The notes under the pieces were generated by a model. That model had not been told where the DNA came from, did no database searches, and saw only the letters and a list, made by a program, of their open reading frames with translations. A program made the position numbers and the translations under genes. From NCBI GenBank assembly GCA_035621235.1, contig CP141731.1, positions 744,001 through 808,000 on the forward strand: DNA of 64,000 nt, in the 5' to 3' direction. Below, in pieces: positions 1 through 8,631 of this stretch; the first letter of the stretch is position 1, and each line of letters opens with the position of its first letter. The stretch is from Actinomycetaceae bacterium MB13-C1-2 (GTDB lineage Bacteria > Actinomycetota > Actinomycetes > Actinomycetales > Actinomycetaceae).

Positions 1-2
1 TC

Positions 3-983
3 GACCTGCAGGATGTCCGCAAGGTCTACCCGATTGCGGGCGGTAGCCCCGTGGTAGCCCTTGACGACGTGACCCTGCATGTCGAAGCCGGATCAATCCA
101 TGGAATAGTCGGTCAGTCTGGTGCTGGAAAGTCGACCCTAATCCGCTGCCTTACCGCCCTTGAACAACCGACCTCTGGAACCATCACTGTTGATGGAATT
201 GACCTAACCGCGCTGAGCGGGGCCGGTTTGCGCGAGGCTCGCCGAAACATTGGAATGGTCTTCCAAAAACCGAATCTACTTGAGTCCCGCACCGCTGCGG
301 CGAACATCGAATACCCGATGCAACTGGCGAGCAAAAAGGACCGCGCTGGCGAACGGGCCAAGGAACTCCTGGAGTTGGTAGGTCTCGGAGACCGGGGTGA
401 TTCCTATCCAACCCAGCTCTCAGGCGGCCAACAACAGCGAGTCGGCATCGCCCGTGCAATGGCGACAAACCCACCGGTACTCCTTTGTGACGAGCCGACT
501 TCGGCGCTCGATGCCGGTTCGACCCGCCAGATCATGACTTTACTTGAGCAACTTCGTGACAAGTTCGGTGTGACCGTCGTGGTGATTACACACGAGATGG
601 GCGTGGTCCGCGATATCTGCGACTCGGTCACCTTGTTGCAACATGGCGAGGTCGTACAAACTGGCGCTCTGGAGACCATCCTTGCTGAGGTGGATTCACA
701 GTTAGCCGAGGAACTCGTTCCTCGCCCCAACGTTGAAGGCGTGGAACTCGGCCCGGCACAAACTCTCCTGGATGCAAGTTTCACCTCATCTCCGGGAGTC
801 CCAACGGGAGCTGCCGTCCTGAATTTAGTTGCGTCGGTTGGTGCCGACGTCGCCGCGGGACGGTTTGAGTCAATCGGTAAACAGCAGGTCGGACGACTGG
901 CGCTCGCAGTGCCCAGTTATCACGCTCGCGCTATCGCCGGACAGCTAATGAAGTCCGGCGTCCGGGTTAGGGAGTGGAAATGA
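3..983 (+). CDS. metN: Methionine ABC importer ATP-binding protein MetN (5' partial)
   Basis: This is the ATPase that powers methionine uptake through the MetNIQ importer at the cytoplasmic membrane. The frame is open to the left edge, so the true start lies outside the window and the GTG at 51 is internal. Visible motifs are the Walker [10 protein letters not shown], the ABC signature LSGGQQQR and the Walker [13 protein letters not shown]. The last ~80 residues form a NIL-type domain, the methionine-sensing regulatory domain of MetN proteins, which supports MetN over other ABC ATPases. The stop overlaps the start of metI and metQ follows. Any riboswitch or promoter of the operon would be left of the window. 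Confidence 0.95.
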   Translation, partial: DLQDVRKVYPIAGGSPVVALDDVTLHVEAGSIHGIVGQSGAGKSTLIRCLTALEQPTSGTITVDGIDLTALSGAGLREARRNIGMVFQKPNLLESRTAAANIEYPMQLASKKDRAGERAKELLELVGLGDRGDSYPTQLSGGQQQRVGIARAMATNPPVLLCDEPTSALDAGSTRQIMTLLEQLRDKFGVTVVVITHEMGVVRDICDSVTLLQHGEVVQTGALETILAEVDSQLAEELVPRPNVEGVELGPAQTLLDASFTSSPGVPTGAAVLNLVASVGADVAAGRFESIGKQQVGRLALAVPSYHARAIAGQLMKSGVRVREWK

Positions 984-1717
984 TATTCACTGACCTAGCG
1001 CTTCGAGTCGCGACGCATCCGACCATTGTCGCGTTCGCCTCAAACCCTGACGAGCAGTGGTTTAGCAACCCCGTAATTCAAAAGAAGTTCTGGCCCGCAG
1101 TTGGTGAAACTCTGGGCATGGTTGGGATCTCTACTCTGGTCACCGTACTCCTTGGGCTTCCTCTCGGCCTACTCCTAGCATCTTCCGCACAGGACGGCAT
1201 CAAACCGAGACGCACTCTGAACCAGGTGAGCGGGGCAATTGTCAACGTGTTCCGGTCGTTCCCCTTCATGATCTTGATGATTGCGCTGATTCCATTCACT
1301 CGACTAATCATGGGTTCGGCACTCGGTTGGAAGGCGATGGTAGTTCCCCTAGTCGTCGGTGCGGTTCCGTTCTTTGCGCGGCTGGTTGAAACGAACGTCA
1401 GCTCCGTGGAGCCCGGAAAGATCGAGGCCGCACAGATGATGGGGGCATCGAACACCCAAATTGAATGGGGTGTCCAAGTACGTGAGTCGTTGCCCGGAAT
1501 CGTTCAATCGATAACCTTGCTTTTTATTACCCTAATCGGGTACTCAGCCATGGCCGGTGCGATCGGTGGCGGGGGCCTGGGGGCACTGGCTATCAACTAC
1601 GGATACAACCAGTGGATGAATGACGTAATGATCATAACCGTCATCGCAATCATGCTGATTGTCCAAGTCGCACAGATGATGGGCGACATGACCAGCCGGC
1701 TGGTGAATCACCGCTAA
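980..1717 (+). CDS. metI: Methionine ABC importer permease MetI
   Basis: Integral membrane permease of the methionine importer. It has about five hydrophobic segments and the cytoplasmic EAA-type loop (EAAQMMGASNTQIEW...P) that contacts the ATPase. The ATG at 980 overlaps the metN TGA as ATGA, which points to translational coupling; a GTG at 974 is the only close alternative. The length of 245 residues is slightly longer than typical MetI proteins because of an N-terminal extension of about 30 residues before the first membrane segment. It lies between metN and metQ, so the assignment is secure. Confidence 0.95.
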   Translation: MIFTDLALRVATHPTIVAFASNPDEQWFSNPVIQKKFWPAVGETLGMVGISTLVTVLLGLPLGLLLASSAQDGIKPRRTLNQVSGAIVNVFRSFPFMILMIALIPFTRLIMGSALGWKAMVVPLVVGAVPFFARLVETNVSSVEPGKIEAAQMMGASNTQIEWGVQVRESLPGIVQSITLLFITLIGYSAMAGAIGGGGLGALAINYGYNQWMNDVMIITVIAIMLIVQVAQMMGDMTSRLVNHR

Positions 1718-1838
1718 GGCAACACCAGTCGGCAGCGAAAAAGAAGCCTTAGCTTCCATAGGTCCAAGGGCAAGAGCCCACCTGTAAAGACTTTGATCAA
1801 GTGTCCAGATCGGACACAAAAACCATTAGGAGTAAACC

Positions 1839-2696
1839 ATGCGTGCAGTACGCAAAATCGCGGCAGCATCCGTCGTAGCGGCCTTCGCCCTAGCCGGCTG
1901 CTCTAGCGGAGGAAACACCACGGAATCCACCGAAGAAACAACTGAGAGTGGCGCCGCCCAAACAGAGAGCGGGGCTGACCTAACAACGGTGGTCGTCGGC
2001 GCTTCTCCCTCTCCTCACGGGAAGATCCTCCAATTCGTGCAGGACAACCTCGCAGCTGACAACGGACTGAACATCGAGATCGTCGAGTACACCGACTACG
2101 TGGAGCCCAACAAGGCGCTTGCGGCCGGGCAGCTTGATGCCAACTGGTTCCAGCACATCCCCTATCTTGAGGAACACACCGCTCAGGAAGGGTGGACCTT
2201 CGAGCACGGCGAGGGCACTCACCTAGAGCCTCTCGGCCTGTTTTCCGAGAAGTATGATGCGGTCTCAGAAAAGACCGAGGGCGCTTCAATCGGCATTATC
2301 AACGATCCGACCAATCAGGCTCGCGCTCTGAAGCTTTTGGCAGACGAGGGGTTCGTTGAGCTTCCCGCTTCCGGCGATGTTAATGCCGCGACAGTGACCC
2401 TATTGAACGGCACCAAGCTAGTTGAGGTCGATGGGCCCGCCCTGGTCCGCAACCTGCAAGATCTCGACTTTGCCGTAATCAATGGCAACTTTGCTCAGGA
2501 GGGTGGCTTGACTCTGGATCAGGCTGTTGCCCTTGAAAGCACCGAAGGCAACCCATACGTGAACGTTGTCGCGTGGCTTCCCGGTTCGGACAATGAAGAG
2601 GCAGTCAAGAAGCTTGATGCGCTACTTCACTCAGCCGAGGTTCAGCAGTACATCGAAGAAACCTGGCCGGACAAGTCGGTAATCCCAGCTAAGTAG
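1839..2696 (+). CDS. metQ: Methionine-binding lipoprotein MetQ
   Basis: Extracellular methionine-binding lipoprotein of the NlpA/MetQ family that delivers substrate to MetNI. The signal peptide ends in the lipobox ALAGC (Cys about residue 21), followed by a Thr/Glu/Ser-rich linker and the NlpA fold (VVGASPSPHGKIL, YVEPNKALAAGQLDANWFQH, FAVINGNFA). The ATG is preceded by AGGAG at 1828-1832. The gap to metI is about 120 bp and contains a short GTGTCC/GGACAC inverted repeat at 1801-1817. The length of 285 residues is normal. Terminator-like structures follow the stop. Confidence 0.95.
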   Translation: MRAVRKIAAASVVAAFALAGCSSGGNTTESTEETTESGAAQTESGADLTTVVVGASPSPHGKILQFVQDNLAADNGLNIEIVEYTDYVEPNKALAAGQLDANWFQHIPYLEEHTAQEGWTFEHGEGTHLEPLGLFSEKYDAVSEKTEGASIGIINDPTNQARALKLLADEGFVELPASGDVNAATVTLLNGTKLVEVDGPALVRNLQDLDFAVINGNFAQEGGLTLDQAVALESTEGNPYVNVVAWLPGSDNEEAVKKLDALLHSAEVQQYIEETWPDKSVIPAK

Positions 2697-2712
2697 TCAC
2701 CAACCCTCACAG

Positions 2713-2785
2713 GAATCTCCAATCACAACGGGGTGGGACACGCCGTAAAAACGCAGCGGAAACTCCCCTTTGTGATTGGAGATTC
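2713..2785. repeat. 16-bp perfect inverted repeat with 41-nt spacer after metQ
   Basis: The arms at 2713-2728 (gaatctccaatcacaa) and 2770-2785 are exact reverse complements, separated by 41 nt. A related stretch (gagtctccaatcc) recurs at 2868-2880. The repeat sits just after metQ and before a second, tighter hairpin. It could be a processing or stability element, or part of a small dispersed repeat. No open reading frame of interest lies inside. The whole gap from 2697 to 3027 holds only this repeat and the hairpin at 2802-2838. Confidence 0.6.
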
Positions 2786-2801
2786 GGGAGGAAGCGTAAA
2801 G

Positions 2802-2838
2802 AAGTGGTAGGTGCCTGATGATCGGGTACCTACCACTT
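2802..2838 (+). terminator. Rho-independent-like terminator of metNIQ
   Basis: A stem of 11 bp (aagtggtaggt at 2802-2812 with acctaccactt at 2828-2838) is followed by TTCGCTTTC. It is placed to end metNIQ transcription and, from the other side, kup, which ends at 3028. Confidence 0.7.
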
Positions 2839-3027
2839 TCGCTTTCTAGCGCGGTATTCCCTCAGACGAGTCTCCAATCCGATAGGGACCGATTCCGCTG
2901 ATTCTGTCAGCAGGCGGGTTCACATGGCCGTTGCAATGCCTTGATTTGGAGGGATTAGCACGATCGTGAATCGCGGACCCCGACAAGCGATCCCGAGCCA
3001 AACCCAGAGTTCGCAAGAACAGGGCCT

Positions 3028-3184
3028 TTATGCTTCGACCACCGCACCGATGATCGTTGTTCTGTCCGGCGGCAGGTGGAACACGTGCGTGCGATTGGCA
3101 GAAATTTTCTCAAGGTAACGAAACAAGCTCCGTTGCCAGTACGGCCACTCTGCCTCATCTGCTCTATTCGGCGGCTCAATTCGA
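3028..3184 (-). pseudogene. kup: Severed 3' end of kup (C-terminal 49 codons)
   Basis: This minus-strand stretch encodes the C-terminal tail of a Kup potassium transporter (RIEPPNRADEAEWPYWQ ... THVFHLPPDRTTIIGAVVEA, stop at 3028). It is cut off from the rest of the gene (4648-6439) by the IS256-family element at 3185-4647. Removing the element and one copy of the 8-bp duplication joins the two parts exactly in frame (VYRI then EPPNRAD). The HLPPDR...GA.VE ending is typical of Kup proteins. A longer reading frame running into the IS from here is an artefact of the junction. Confidence 0.85.
3177..3184. repeat. Target site duplication, left copy
   Basis: The octamer CAATTCGA directly abuts the left end of the IS and is repeated exactly at 4648-4655. 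Eight to nine bp duplications are usual for IS256-family transposition. Confidence 0.9.
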
Positions 3185-3211
3185 GAGCCTGTCAGATTGT
3201 TTGTGTATGGC
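3185..3211 (+). repeat. IS256-family left terminal inverted repeat
   Basis: Begins gagcctgtcagattgtttg. It pairs with the reverse complement of 4621-4647 with five mismatches in 27 positions. The transposase start lies 15 bp inside it. Confidence 0.85.
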
Positions 3212-3226
3212 TTGATCTGAAAGGCT

Positions 3227-4618
3227 GTGCTGGCGTTGGATACACGAACGATTGATTTGGACGAGATCGATTTGATTGATAAGAACAGTGAGGCAACAAA
3301 TCGTTTAGCGAAAGAGCTTGAGGATTCTGGGGCTCTGGCTGATTTGTTTGCCCGCATTGATAGCGGTGAAGTGGAACTAACAGGCGATGGCGGTCTCATT
3401 CCCGCACTGATCAAGACTGCTTTGGAACGCGGTTTAGAAGCGGAGATGACCTCGCATTTGGGTTACGCTGCGGGCGATCGGGAATCTAAGGAAGCCGTAG
3501 GGGCTGCGAACTCAAGGAATGGCTCATACCCTAAGTCAGTTGCCACCGAGGTAGGCCCGATTGAGGTCTCGATACCAAGGGACCGGGATGGTTCTTTCAC
3601 CCCGCGCCTGGTCCCGAAAGGATCGCGGCGTCTGGGAGGCCTAGATGACATGATCATCAGCCTTTATGCGGGGGGAATGACGATAAGGGAAATCCAGTGG
3701 CACCTGAGCCAGACCATTGGCACTGACTTATCCCACGAGACGATCTCGAACATCACTGACGCCGTGTTAGAGGCCGTCCTGGAATGGCAAAAACGGCCCC
3801 TGGATGAGTTCTACCCCGTCATGTATCTAGACGCGATCCGCGTGAAAGTCAGGGATGGATCTCATGTGCGTTCTAAAGCCGCTCATATCGCCATTGGCGT
3901 TGACATGGACGGTGTCAAACACGTCCTGGGGATCTGGGTTCAAAACAACGAAGGCGCTAGTTTCTGGGCCTCGGTGTGCTCTAATCTGCGTAACCGCGGC
4001 GTAGCCGATGTCCTCATTGTTTGTTGTGATGGGCTCACCGGCCTGCCCGAAGCCGTGGAAGCTACCTGGCCTGAAACCATAGTCCAGACCTGCGTGGTGC
4101 ACCTGATTCGCGCCTCGATGCGGTTCGTGAACTACCAAGACCGTAAAAAGGTCTCCGCAGCGCTTAGACCCATTTACACGGCCGTTGATGCCGACGCCGC
4201 GGCCGAAGCACTCAGCGCTTTCGCGAAGAGCGATCTGGGGGCAAAGAACCCCGCGACGGTGAGTACTTGGCAGTCAGCGTGGGACCGGTTCACCCCGTTC
4301 CTGGAGTTCCCCCCAGAGCTACGCCGCGTCATTTACACGACCAACGCGATCGAGTCACTGAACTACCAGCTACGCAAAATCAGTAAGAACCGCGGCCAGT
4401 TCCCAAACGATGAAGCGGCAGTGAAACTGCTATGGCTTGGGATCTGCAACATCGAAGACAAAAGAGCGGCCGAAAGACAACGAGATAAAGGAAAGAGAGG
4501 TAAAGACCGAAAAGCATCAGGAAGACTAATCCAAGGACATGTAACCACCAACTGGAAACAAGCCCTAGCCCAACTCGCAGTCGCCTACCCCGACCGCGTC
4601 AACCCCCACATTTACTAA
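3227..4618 (+). CDS. IS256 (Mutator-like) family transposase
   Basis: DDE transposase of the IS256/Mutator family, which catalyses cut and paste or copy-out movement of the element. The three acidic residues sit in expected contexts: MYLDAIRVKVRD, VCCDGLTGLPEAVE and TNAIESLNYQLRK. Family blocks IPRDRDGSF, ISLYAGGMTIREIQ and the C-terminal INNWKQALAQLA-like region are also present. The length of 463 residues is slightly above the usual ~400, through an N-terminal extension. The GTG at 3227 gives the longest frame; a TTG at 3236 is better spaced from the AAAGG upstream. The gene is intact and ends three bases before the right inverted repeat region. Confidence 0.95.
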   Translation: MLALDTRTIDLDEIDLIDKNSEATNRLAKELEDSGALADLFARIDSGEVELTGDGGLIPALIKTALERGLEAEMTSHLGYAAGDRESKEAVGAANSRNGSYPKSVATEVGPIEVSIPRDRDGSFTPRLVPKGSRRLGGLDDMIISLYAGGMTIREIQWHLSQTIGTDLSHETISNITDAVLEAVLEWQKRPLDEFYPVMYLDAIRVKVRDGSHVRSKAAHIAIGVDMDGVKHVLGIWVQNNEGASFWASVCSNLRNRGVADVLIVCCDGLTGLPEAVEATWPETIVQTCVVHLIRASMRFVNYQDRKKVSAALRPIYTAVDADAAAEALSAFAKSDLGAKNPATVSTWQSAWDRFTPFLEFPPELRRVIYTTNAIESLNYQLRKISKNRGQFPNDEAAVKLLWLGICNIEDKRAAERQRDKGKRGKDRKASGRLIQGHVTTNWKQALAQLAVAYPDRVNPHIY

Positions 4619-6439
4619 CCCCCAAACACAAACTATTTGACAAGCTCCAATTCGATAGACCGAGAGAACGTAGGTAACAGCCTGCGGGCTAAAGTCCAGT
4701 TCCTTCGTCCGTCCCACGGCAATCTGAACAGCCTCCTGCACATCCTGCGGATCGTTGAACCCCACGTTGTAAACGATTTGAACGATGCCGTCGCTCTTCC
4801 ACCCTAGGTCGTGAATCTCTATTCGATCCACATCCGGAACATGGGGGATATCGACATGTTTTACCGTGACAACCACAACGTGTTCATGTAGTACGTGATT
4901 GAACTTCACTGATTCCCTGAGCGCCAACGGACAGGTGTCTAAGCCTCCCTGCGGATAGATGGCTACGCCCGGAACGCGCTGGATTTTCTTCTTACGAACC
5001 TCTTCCGCAAACGATTGGAGCGATCCCTCCATCTGCCGCCGCTTCGAGAACATAATCTGGGAGCCACGATTCCACGTGAACATTACCGTGGCGATGCACA
5101 CGGCGATGAGTAGCGGTAGCCACCCGCCTGTGATTATCTTTGGCAAATTCGCCACGAATAAGGCGAGTTCAAGAAGTCCGCTAGCCAACAACATCGCGGT
5201 AGTTCTCAGAGCACTCCATTTCCACACGTGCTTTGCATACATGAGGAACAAAGTCAGTTCAAGCAGAAACGTTCCCGTTACGGCTATGCCGTAGGCCGAG
5301 GCGAGTGCATCCGATGATCCGAACTGCGTGACCAAGATGAACACCACGATGTAGATGACGAGGTTTACAAGGGGTATGTAGATGCGTCCGCCGTTCGATG
5401 GAGAGGTCTGGACAATCCTCAGCCGCGGCAAGAACGACAGGCGAACTGCCTGCCTGACAATCGAGAACGCACCTGTAATGACCGCCTGAGAAGCGATGAT
5501 CGTTGCTGCTGTCGCGAGGATTACGAGGGGAAAGACCGCCCCACTTGGAACCATGTTGAAGAGCGGATTCGCTATGGCTTCAGGACGTTCCATTAGCAGA
5601 GCACCCTGCCCCAAGTAATTGATCACCAACGCTGGAAAGACTAGGAACAACCACGCCATTGCTATTGGTCTGCGTCCAAAATGCCCAAGATCCGCGTAAA
5701 GCGCCTCGGCTCCCGTAACCGCGAGGACCGATGCTCCAAGCGCCAGAAATGCCATCCACGGGTGCAAGATAATGAATGAGACCGCATAGGTTGGACTGAG
5801 GGCCAGCAGGACCTCAGGGTTGCGCACGATCCATGAGACACCCATGATTGCCAACACCACGAACCAGACAACCATCACCGGACCAAACACGGCGCCAAGG
5901 CCACCGGTTCCCCGGCGCTGCACGGCGAATAGCACGGTAAGCAAAACAAGCGAAACGGGAACAATCCACTGCTCGAAGCCAGGACTAATAACCCGTAGTC
6001 CCTCAGCTGCCGACATTACTGAGATCGCCGGAGTAATCATTGAGTCACCAAGAAAGAGCGATGCTCCAAGAATCGAAACCGCAACGACTACGGGAGTGTA
6101 GCGCCAGTTGCGACCCATCTTGCTCCGCATCATCGCTGCGAGTGAGAGTATCCCGCCCTCCCCGTGGTTGTCAGCTCGAAGGATGGTTCCAACGTAAGTC
6201 AACGTGACAATAATGATCAGGCACCACGTGATCATGGAGATAATGCCAAACAGAGAATCTTGGCTGAACTCGTGATCGCCGTTCGACCCGATGGCGACGC
6301 GAAGTGTGTACAGGGGGCTGGTGCCGATATCGCCAAAGACGACTCCGATTGCACCCACAATCAGCGGAAGTACGGCCGCCGTGTGCCCCTTGACCGATGA
6401 AGTGGGTCCATCGATCTCAAGTGAGGACGTGTAAGTCAC
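4565..6439 (-). CDS. kup: Potassium transporter Kup, C-terminus replaced by IS-encoded residues
   Basis: K+ uptake permease of the KUP/HAK family: about twelve membrane segments followed by a cytoplasmic C-terminal domain. The signature VVFGDIGTSPLYTLR lies near the N-terminus. The native frame ends at the target duplication (4648). Beyond it the ribosome would read 27 IS-derived codons to a stop at 4565, replacing the native last 49 residues found at 3028-3184. The start is uncertain. GTG at 6439 has AGGA eight bases upstream and is preferred; an ATG at 6520 gives 27 more residues. The membrane part is complete, so partial function is possible. No c-di-AMP riboswitch was recognised upstream. 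Confidence 0.88.
   Translation of the reverse strand: MTYTSSLEIDGPTSSVKGHTAAVLPLIVGAIGVVFGDIGTSPLYTLRVAIGSNGDHEFSQDSLFGIISMITWCLIIIVTLTYVGTILRADNHGEGGILSLAAMMRSKMGRNWRYTPVVVAVSILGASLFLGDSMITPAISVMSAAEGLRVISPGFEQWIVPVSLVLLTVLFAVQRRGTGGLGAVFGPVMVVWFVVLAIMGVSWIVRNPEVLLALSPTYAVSFIILHPWMAFLALGASVLAVTGAEALYADLGHFGRRPIAMAWLFLVFPALVINYLGQGALLMERPEAIANPLFNMVPSGAVFPLVILATAATIIASQAVITGAFSIVRQAVRLSFLPRLRIVQTSPSNGGRIYIPLVNLVIYIVVFILVTQFGSSDALASAYGIAVTGTFLLELTLFLMYAKHVWKWSALRTTAMLLASGLLELALFVANLPKIITGGWLPLLIAVCIATVMFTWNRGSQIMFSKRRQMEGSLQSFAEEVRKKKIQRVPGVAIYPQGGLDTCPLALRESVKFNHVLHEHVVVVTVKHVDIPHVPDVDRIEIHDLGWKSDGIVQIVYNVGFNDPQDVQEAVQIAVGRTKELDFSPQAVTYVLSVYRIGACQIVCVWGLVNVGVDAVGVGDCELG
4621..4647 (-). repeat. 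IS256-family right terminal inverted repeat
   Basis: The reverse complement starts gagcttgtcaaatagtttg and matches the left end at 22 of 27 positions. It now supplies codons to the truncated kup frame, which runs through it to a stop at 4565. Confidence 0.85.
4648..4655. repeat. Target site duplication, right copy
   Basis: Exact second copy of CAATTCGA, immediately outside the right IS end. It is also codons YRI of kup read on the minus strand. Confidence 0.9.
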
Positions 6440-6678
6440 GGAGATAATCCTGCCACTGCGTTGGCTGGACGCAATGGCCGAATGTGGACACTGCATCACA
6501 GCCGCATACCGACCGGGCAATCAGCCGATTGGGGATACGGGCGAGGATGGCGACCTCTTCGATGCTCTCGCAAAGAAACACAATCACAACGGGGACCAGT
6601 CACGCCAAATCTGTGAGTCATTTTCTGTCTGACTAGTAACCGAGAGGAATTAGGCCGGTGAGTACGGACGCAAGTTCT

Positions 6679-6715
6679 CGGGGCGGATGTGCCAAGTATT
6701 GGCGCATCCGCCCCG
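6679..6715 (-). terminator. GC-rich hairpin downstream of the transketolase operon
   Basis: An 11-bp stem (cggggcggatg at 6679-6689 with catccgccccg at 6705-6715) is extended inside by GCCAA/TTGGC. It lies about 75 bp beyond the stop of the rpiB-transketolase operon and upstream of kup. It lacks a clear T-run on either side, so termination efficiency is uncertain. Apart from this hairpin the stretch 6440-6790 shows no convincing gene. Confidence 0.5.
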
Positions 6716-6790
6716 ACTGCAGCCAATAAATGCTGCAGCCCAGCCGAGACTCCAGGCCCGTTACACAGAACCTCGACAGGTTTCTTTGGG

Positions 6791-7741
6791 TTAGCTAGCC
6801 TCCAGGACGTCTCTGAGATACGTCGAGATTCCATCTACATCGAGCGAGTTTTGAGCTAGGAGGTCAGCATATGTACTGGATGGTTGATTCTTCTGGGAGA
6901 CGGAGAGTCCGCTCCATCTAGCAACCCCGACTCCAGCGACAAGCTCCGCCGTTCTTGTCCCCAATCCTCCAAAGGCATAGTGTTCCTCGACGGACACGAC
7001 CCGACCGGTCTTGATAGCCGATTCCAGCACTATATCCCGGTCAAACGGAGAAACAGTTGGCATATGAATCAGGTCAATACTCGCACCCTCTTCTATCAGA
7101 AGAGCAACCGCAGAGCGCACGTAGTTGGTCGTGTATCCGGTTGTGACAACAGTGAGGTCGTTGCCCGACGTGATGCGTCGCCCCCTACCGATCACGAATT
7201 CGTTCTCATTACCGAAGTCAGGAATCTTTTCCGCACCGATACGCATGTAAACTGGCCCGTCCCACTTCAGCATTGCGGCGCATGCGGCACGTAGCTCTCC
7301 CGCATCTGCCGGTGCCAAGATCACGACTCCGGGAATAGAACCGATGAGTGCATAGTCCTCAAGTGAATGGTGGGTCGACCCAAGTTCGGAGTATGTAAAG
7401 CCGCCATTACGCCCGACAATCTTCACGTTCTGGTGCATGTATCCGACATCGTTGCGGAAAAACTCAAAGTTCCGGCTCGTTACAAAAGGAGCAATAGCGC
7501 AGAGCACCGGTGTTAATCCCGTGGTTGCAAGCCCTGCGCAGACTCCTGTCGCCGCTTGCTCTGCGATACCAACCTCGAAATACCTGTCGGGTTGCGCTGA
7601 TGCAAAGCTCTGAAAACCGGAACTCTTCCCTGAATCAGTTGACACGACGACGAGCGCCGGGAATCGCTCGGCTAGCTCCGATATCTCCTTTCCAAAGGTG
7701 CTTCGGGGATCAACGTACTGGGGTGGACAATCTAGTTTCAT
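6791..7741 (-). CDS. Transketolase, C-terminal (pyrimidine-binding) subunit
   Basis: Second half of a split, thiamine-diphosphate-dependent transketolase that moves two-carbon ketol units between sugar phosphates. It contains the Pyr domain with the catalytic Glu in FEVGIAEQ, the THHSLED block and a C-terminal transketolase domain (VVSVEEHYAFGGLG). Its ATG overlaps the stop of the N-terminal subunit (ATGA), so the two halves are probably made in equal amounts. The length of 316 residues is usual for split-type C subunits. Operon neighbours are an RpiB-type isomerase and the other subunit. Split transketolases often have dedicated roles in sugar catabolism rather than in the core pentose phosphate pathway; the substrate here is unknown. 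Confidence 0.92.
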   Translation of the reverse strand: MKLDCPPQYVDPRSTFGKEISELAERFPALVVVSTDSGKSSGFQSFASAQPDRYFEVGIAEQAATGVCAGLATTGLTPVLCAIAPFVTSRNFEFFRNDVGYMHQNVKIVGRNGGFTYSELGSTHHSLEDYALIGSIPGVVILAPADAGELRAACAAMLKWDGPVYMRIGAEKIPDFGNENEFVIGRGRRITSGNDLTVVTTGYTTNYVRSAVALLIEEGASIDLIHMPTVSPFDRDIVLESAIKTGRVVSVEEHYAFGGLGTRTAELVAGVGVARWSGLSVSQKNQPSSTYADLLAQNSLDVDGISTYLRDVLEAS

Positions 7742-8631
7742 ACCAGTTCTGCCTCATCCGCCAGTTGTCCTAAGAGTTCGCTCAACTCTTCCTGCAGATG
7801 CTCTCTCGCTATTGCGATCTCGTCTCTTGTCGGCTTCCAGTAGTGCGATGCAACCTTGTTTTCAATCAACTTGATTCCTCTGCCCTTGACGGTTTTCATG
7901 AGGATAACGCTCGGAGCCATCTCCGCTTGAGCGGTAGTCAGGGCCGCGGTCAATTCCTCATGATTGTGTCCGTTGACGCTACATACATTCCAACCAAAGG
8001 CTTCGAACTTAGCGGCTATTGGTTCCATGGACATGACGTCGCAGGTCAGGCCACTTATCTGCAGGCCGTTCACATCGACAAGTGCAGTTAGGGCACTTAG
8101 GTTGTAGTGGGAGGCAATGGCTGCTGCCTCCCAGTTCGATCCCTCGGGCAGTTCCCCATCTCCGAGTAGGACGTAGACTCCTAAGTTGTCACCACGAAGG
8201 CGTGCGCCCAGTGCCATTCCCACGGCCAGCGGGAGCCCGTGGCCTAATGCGCCCGTGTTGCCTTCAATCCCAGGTAGCTTGGCCATGTCTGGGTGGCCCC
8301 CGAGGCGGGTTCCTACGCCTCCATACTGATCGAGTAAATCTTCTGAGAAGAAGCCTCGTTCCGCCAGAACCGCATATTGTGCCAAAGCCTTGTGGCCGGC
8401 TGATAGTAGAAAGCGATCCCTATCAGCTTTGAATGGCTCTGCAGGGTCGACGTTCAAGATAGTCCCGTAGAGAACGGAGATCGCGTCGATGCACGACAAA
8501 GCGCCGCCCACATGTCCCGCAGGGTTTGCCTCAAGCATCCTTAAGATATTGAGCCGCGCGCGCGTGGCGGTGACCCTAGTCGTGAGAGATTCTTCTTCCG
8601 CGCCGATTTTTTCGGTCTTAGACGAGTTCAT
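7738..8631 (-). CDS. Transketolase, N-terminal (ThDP-binding) subunit
   Basis: First half of the split transketolase. It has the thiamine-diphosphate/Mg binding motif beginning GDGELPEG and ending with the VDVNGLQ asparagine, plus the GALGHGLP and HVGGALSCID blocks of transketolase PP domains. The ATG overlaps the rpiB-like stop as ATGA and its own stop overlaps the next start, so all three genes look translationally coupled. At 297 residues it is slightly longer than typical N subunits, with about 15 extra N-terminal residues. Operator-like sequences upstream of the operon suggest control by the local GntR regulator. Confidence 0.93.
   Translation of the reverse strand: MNSSKTEKIGAEEESLTTRVTATRARLNILRMLEANPAGHVGGALSCIDAISVLYGTILNVDPAEPFKADRDRFLLSAGHKALAQYAVLAERGFFSEDLLDQYGGVGTRLGGHPDMAKLPGIEGNTGALGHGLPLAVGMALGARLRGDNLGVYVLLGDGELPEGSNWEAAAIASHYNLSALTALVDVNGLQISGLTCDVMSMEPIAAKFEAFGWNVCSVNGHNHEELTAALTTAQAEMAPSVILMKTVKGRGIKLIENKVASHYWKPTRDEIAIAREHLQEELSELLGQLADEAELV

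Larger units (their letters stand above)
3185..4647 (+). mobile_element. Complete IS256-family insertion sequence (1463 bp)
   Basis: The element is bounded by imperfect 27-bp terminal inverted repeats (22 of 27 positions match) and by a perfect 8-bp target duplication. It carries one transposase gene. Its single open reading frame, intact catalytic residues and perfect duplication suggest a recent and probably still active insertion. It landed inside the 3' end of kup, with the transposase reading opposite to kup. Confidence 0.92.

Noticed and set aside
3028-3414. 128-residue minus-strand frame crossing the left IS end
   Set aside because: Its first part is IS sequence read backwards and its second part is the kup tail; it is an insertion-junction artefact, not a gene.
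6440-6834. Frames and a possible c-di-AMP (ydaO) riboswitch upstream of kup
   Set aside because: No conserved riboswitch core could be recognised, and the frames have no homology.
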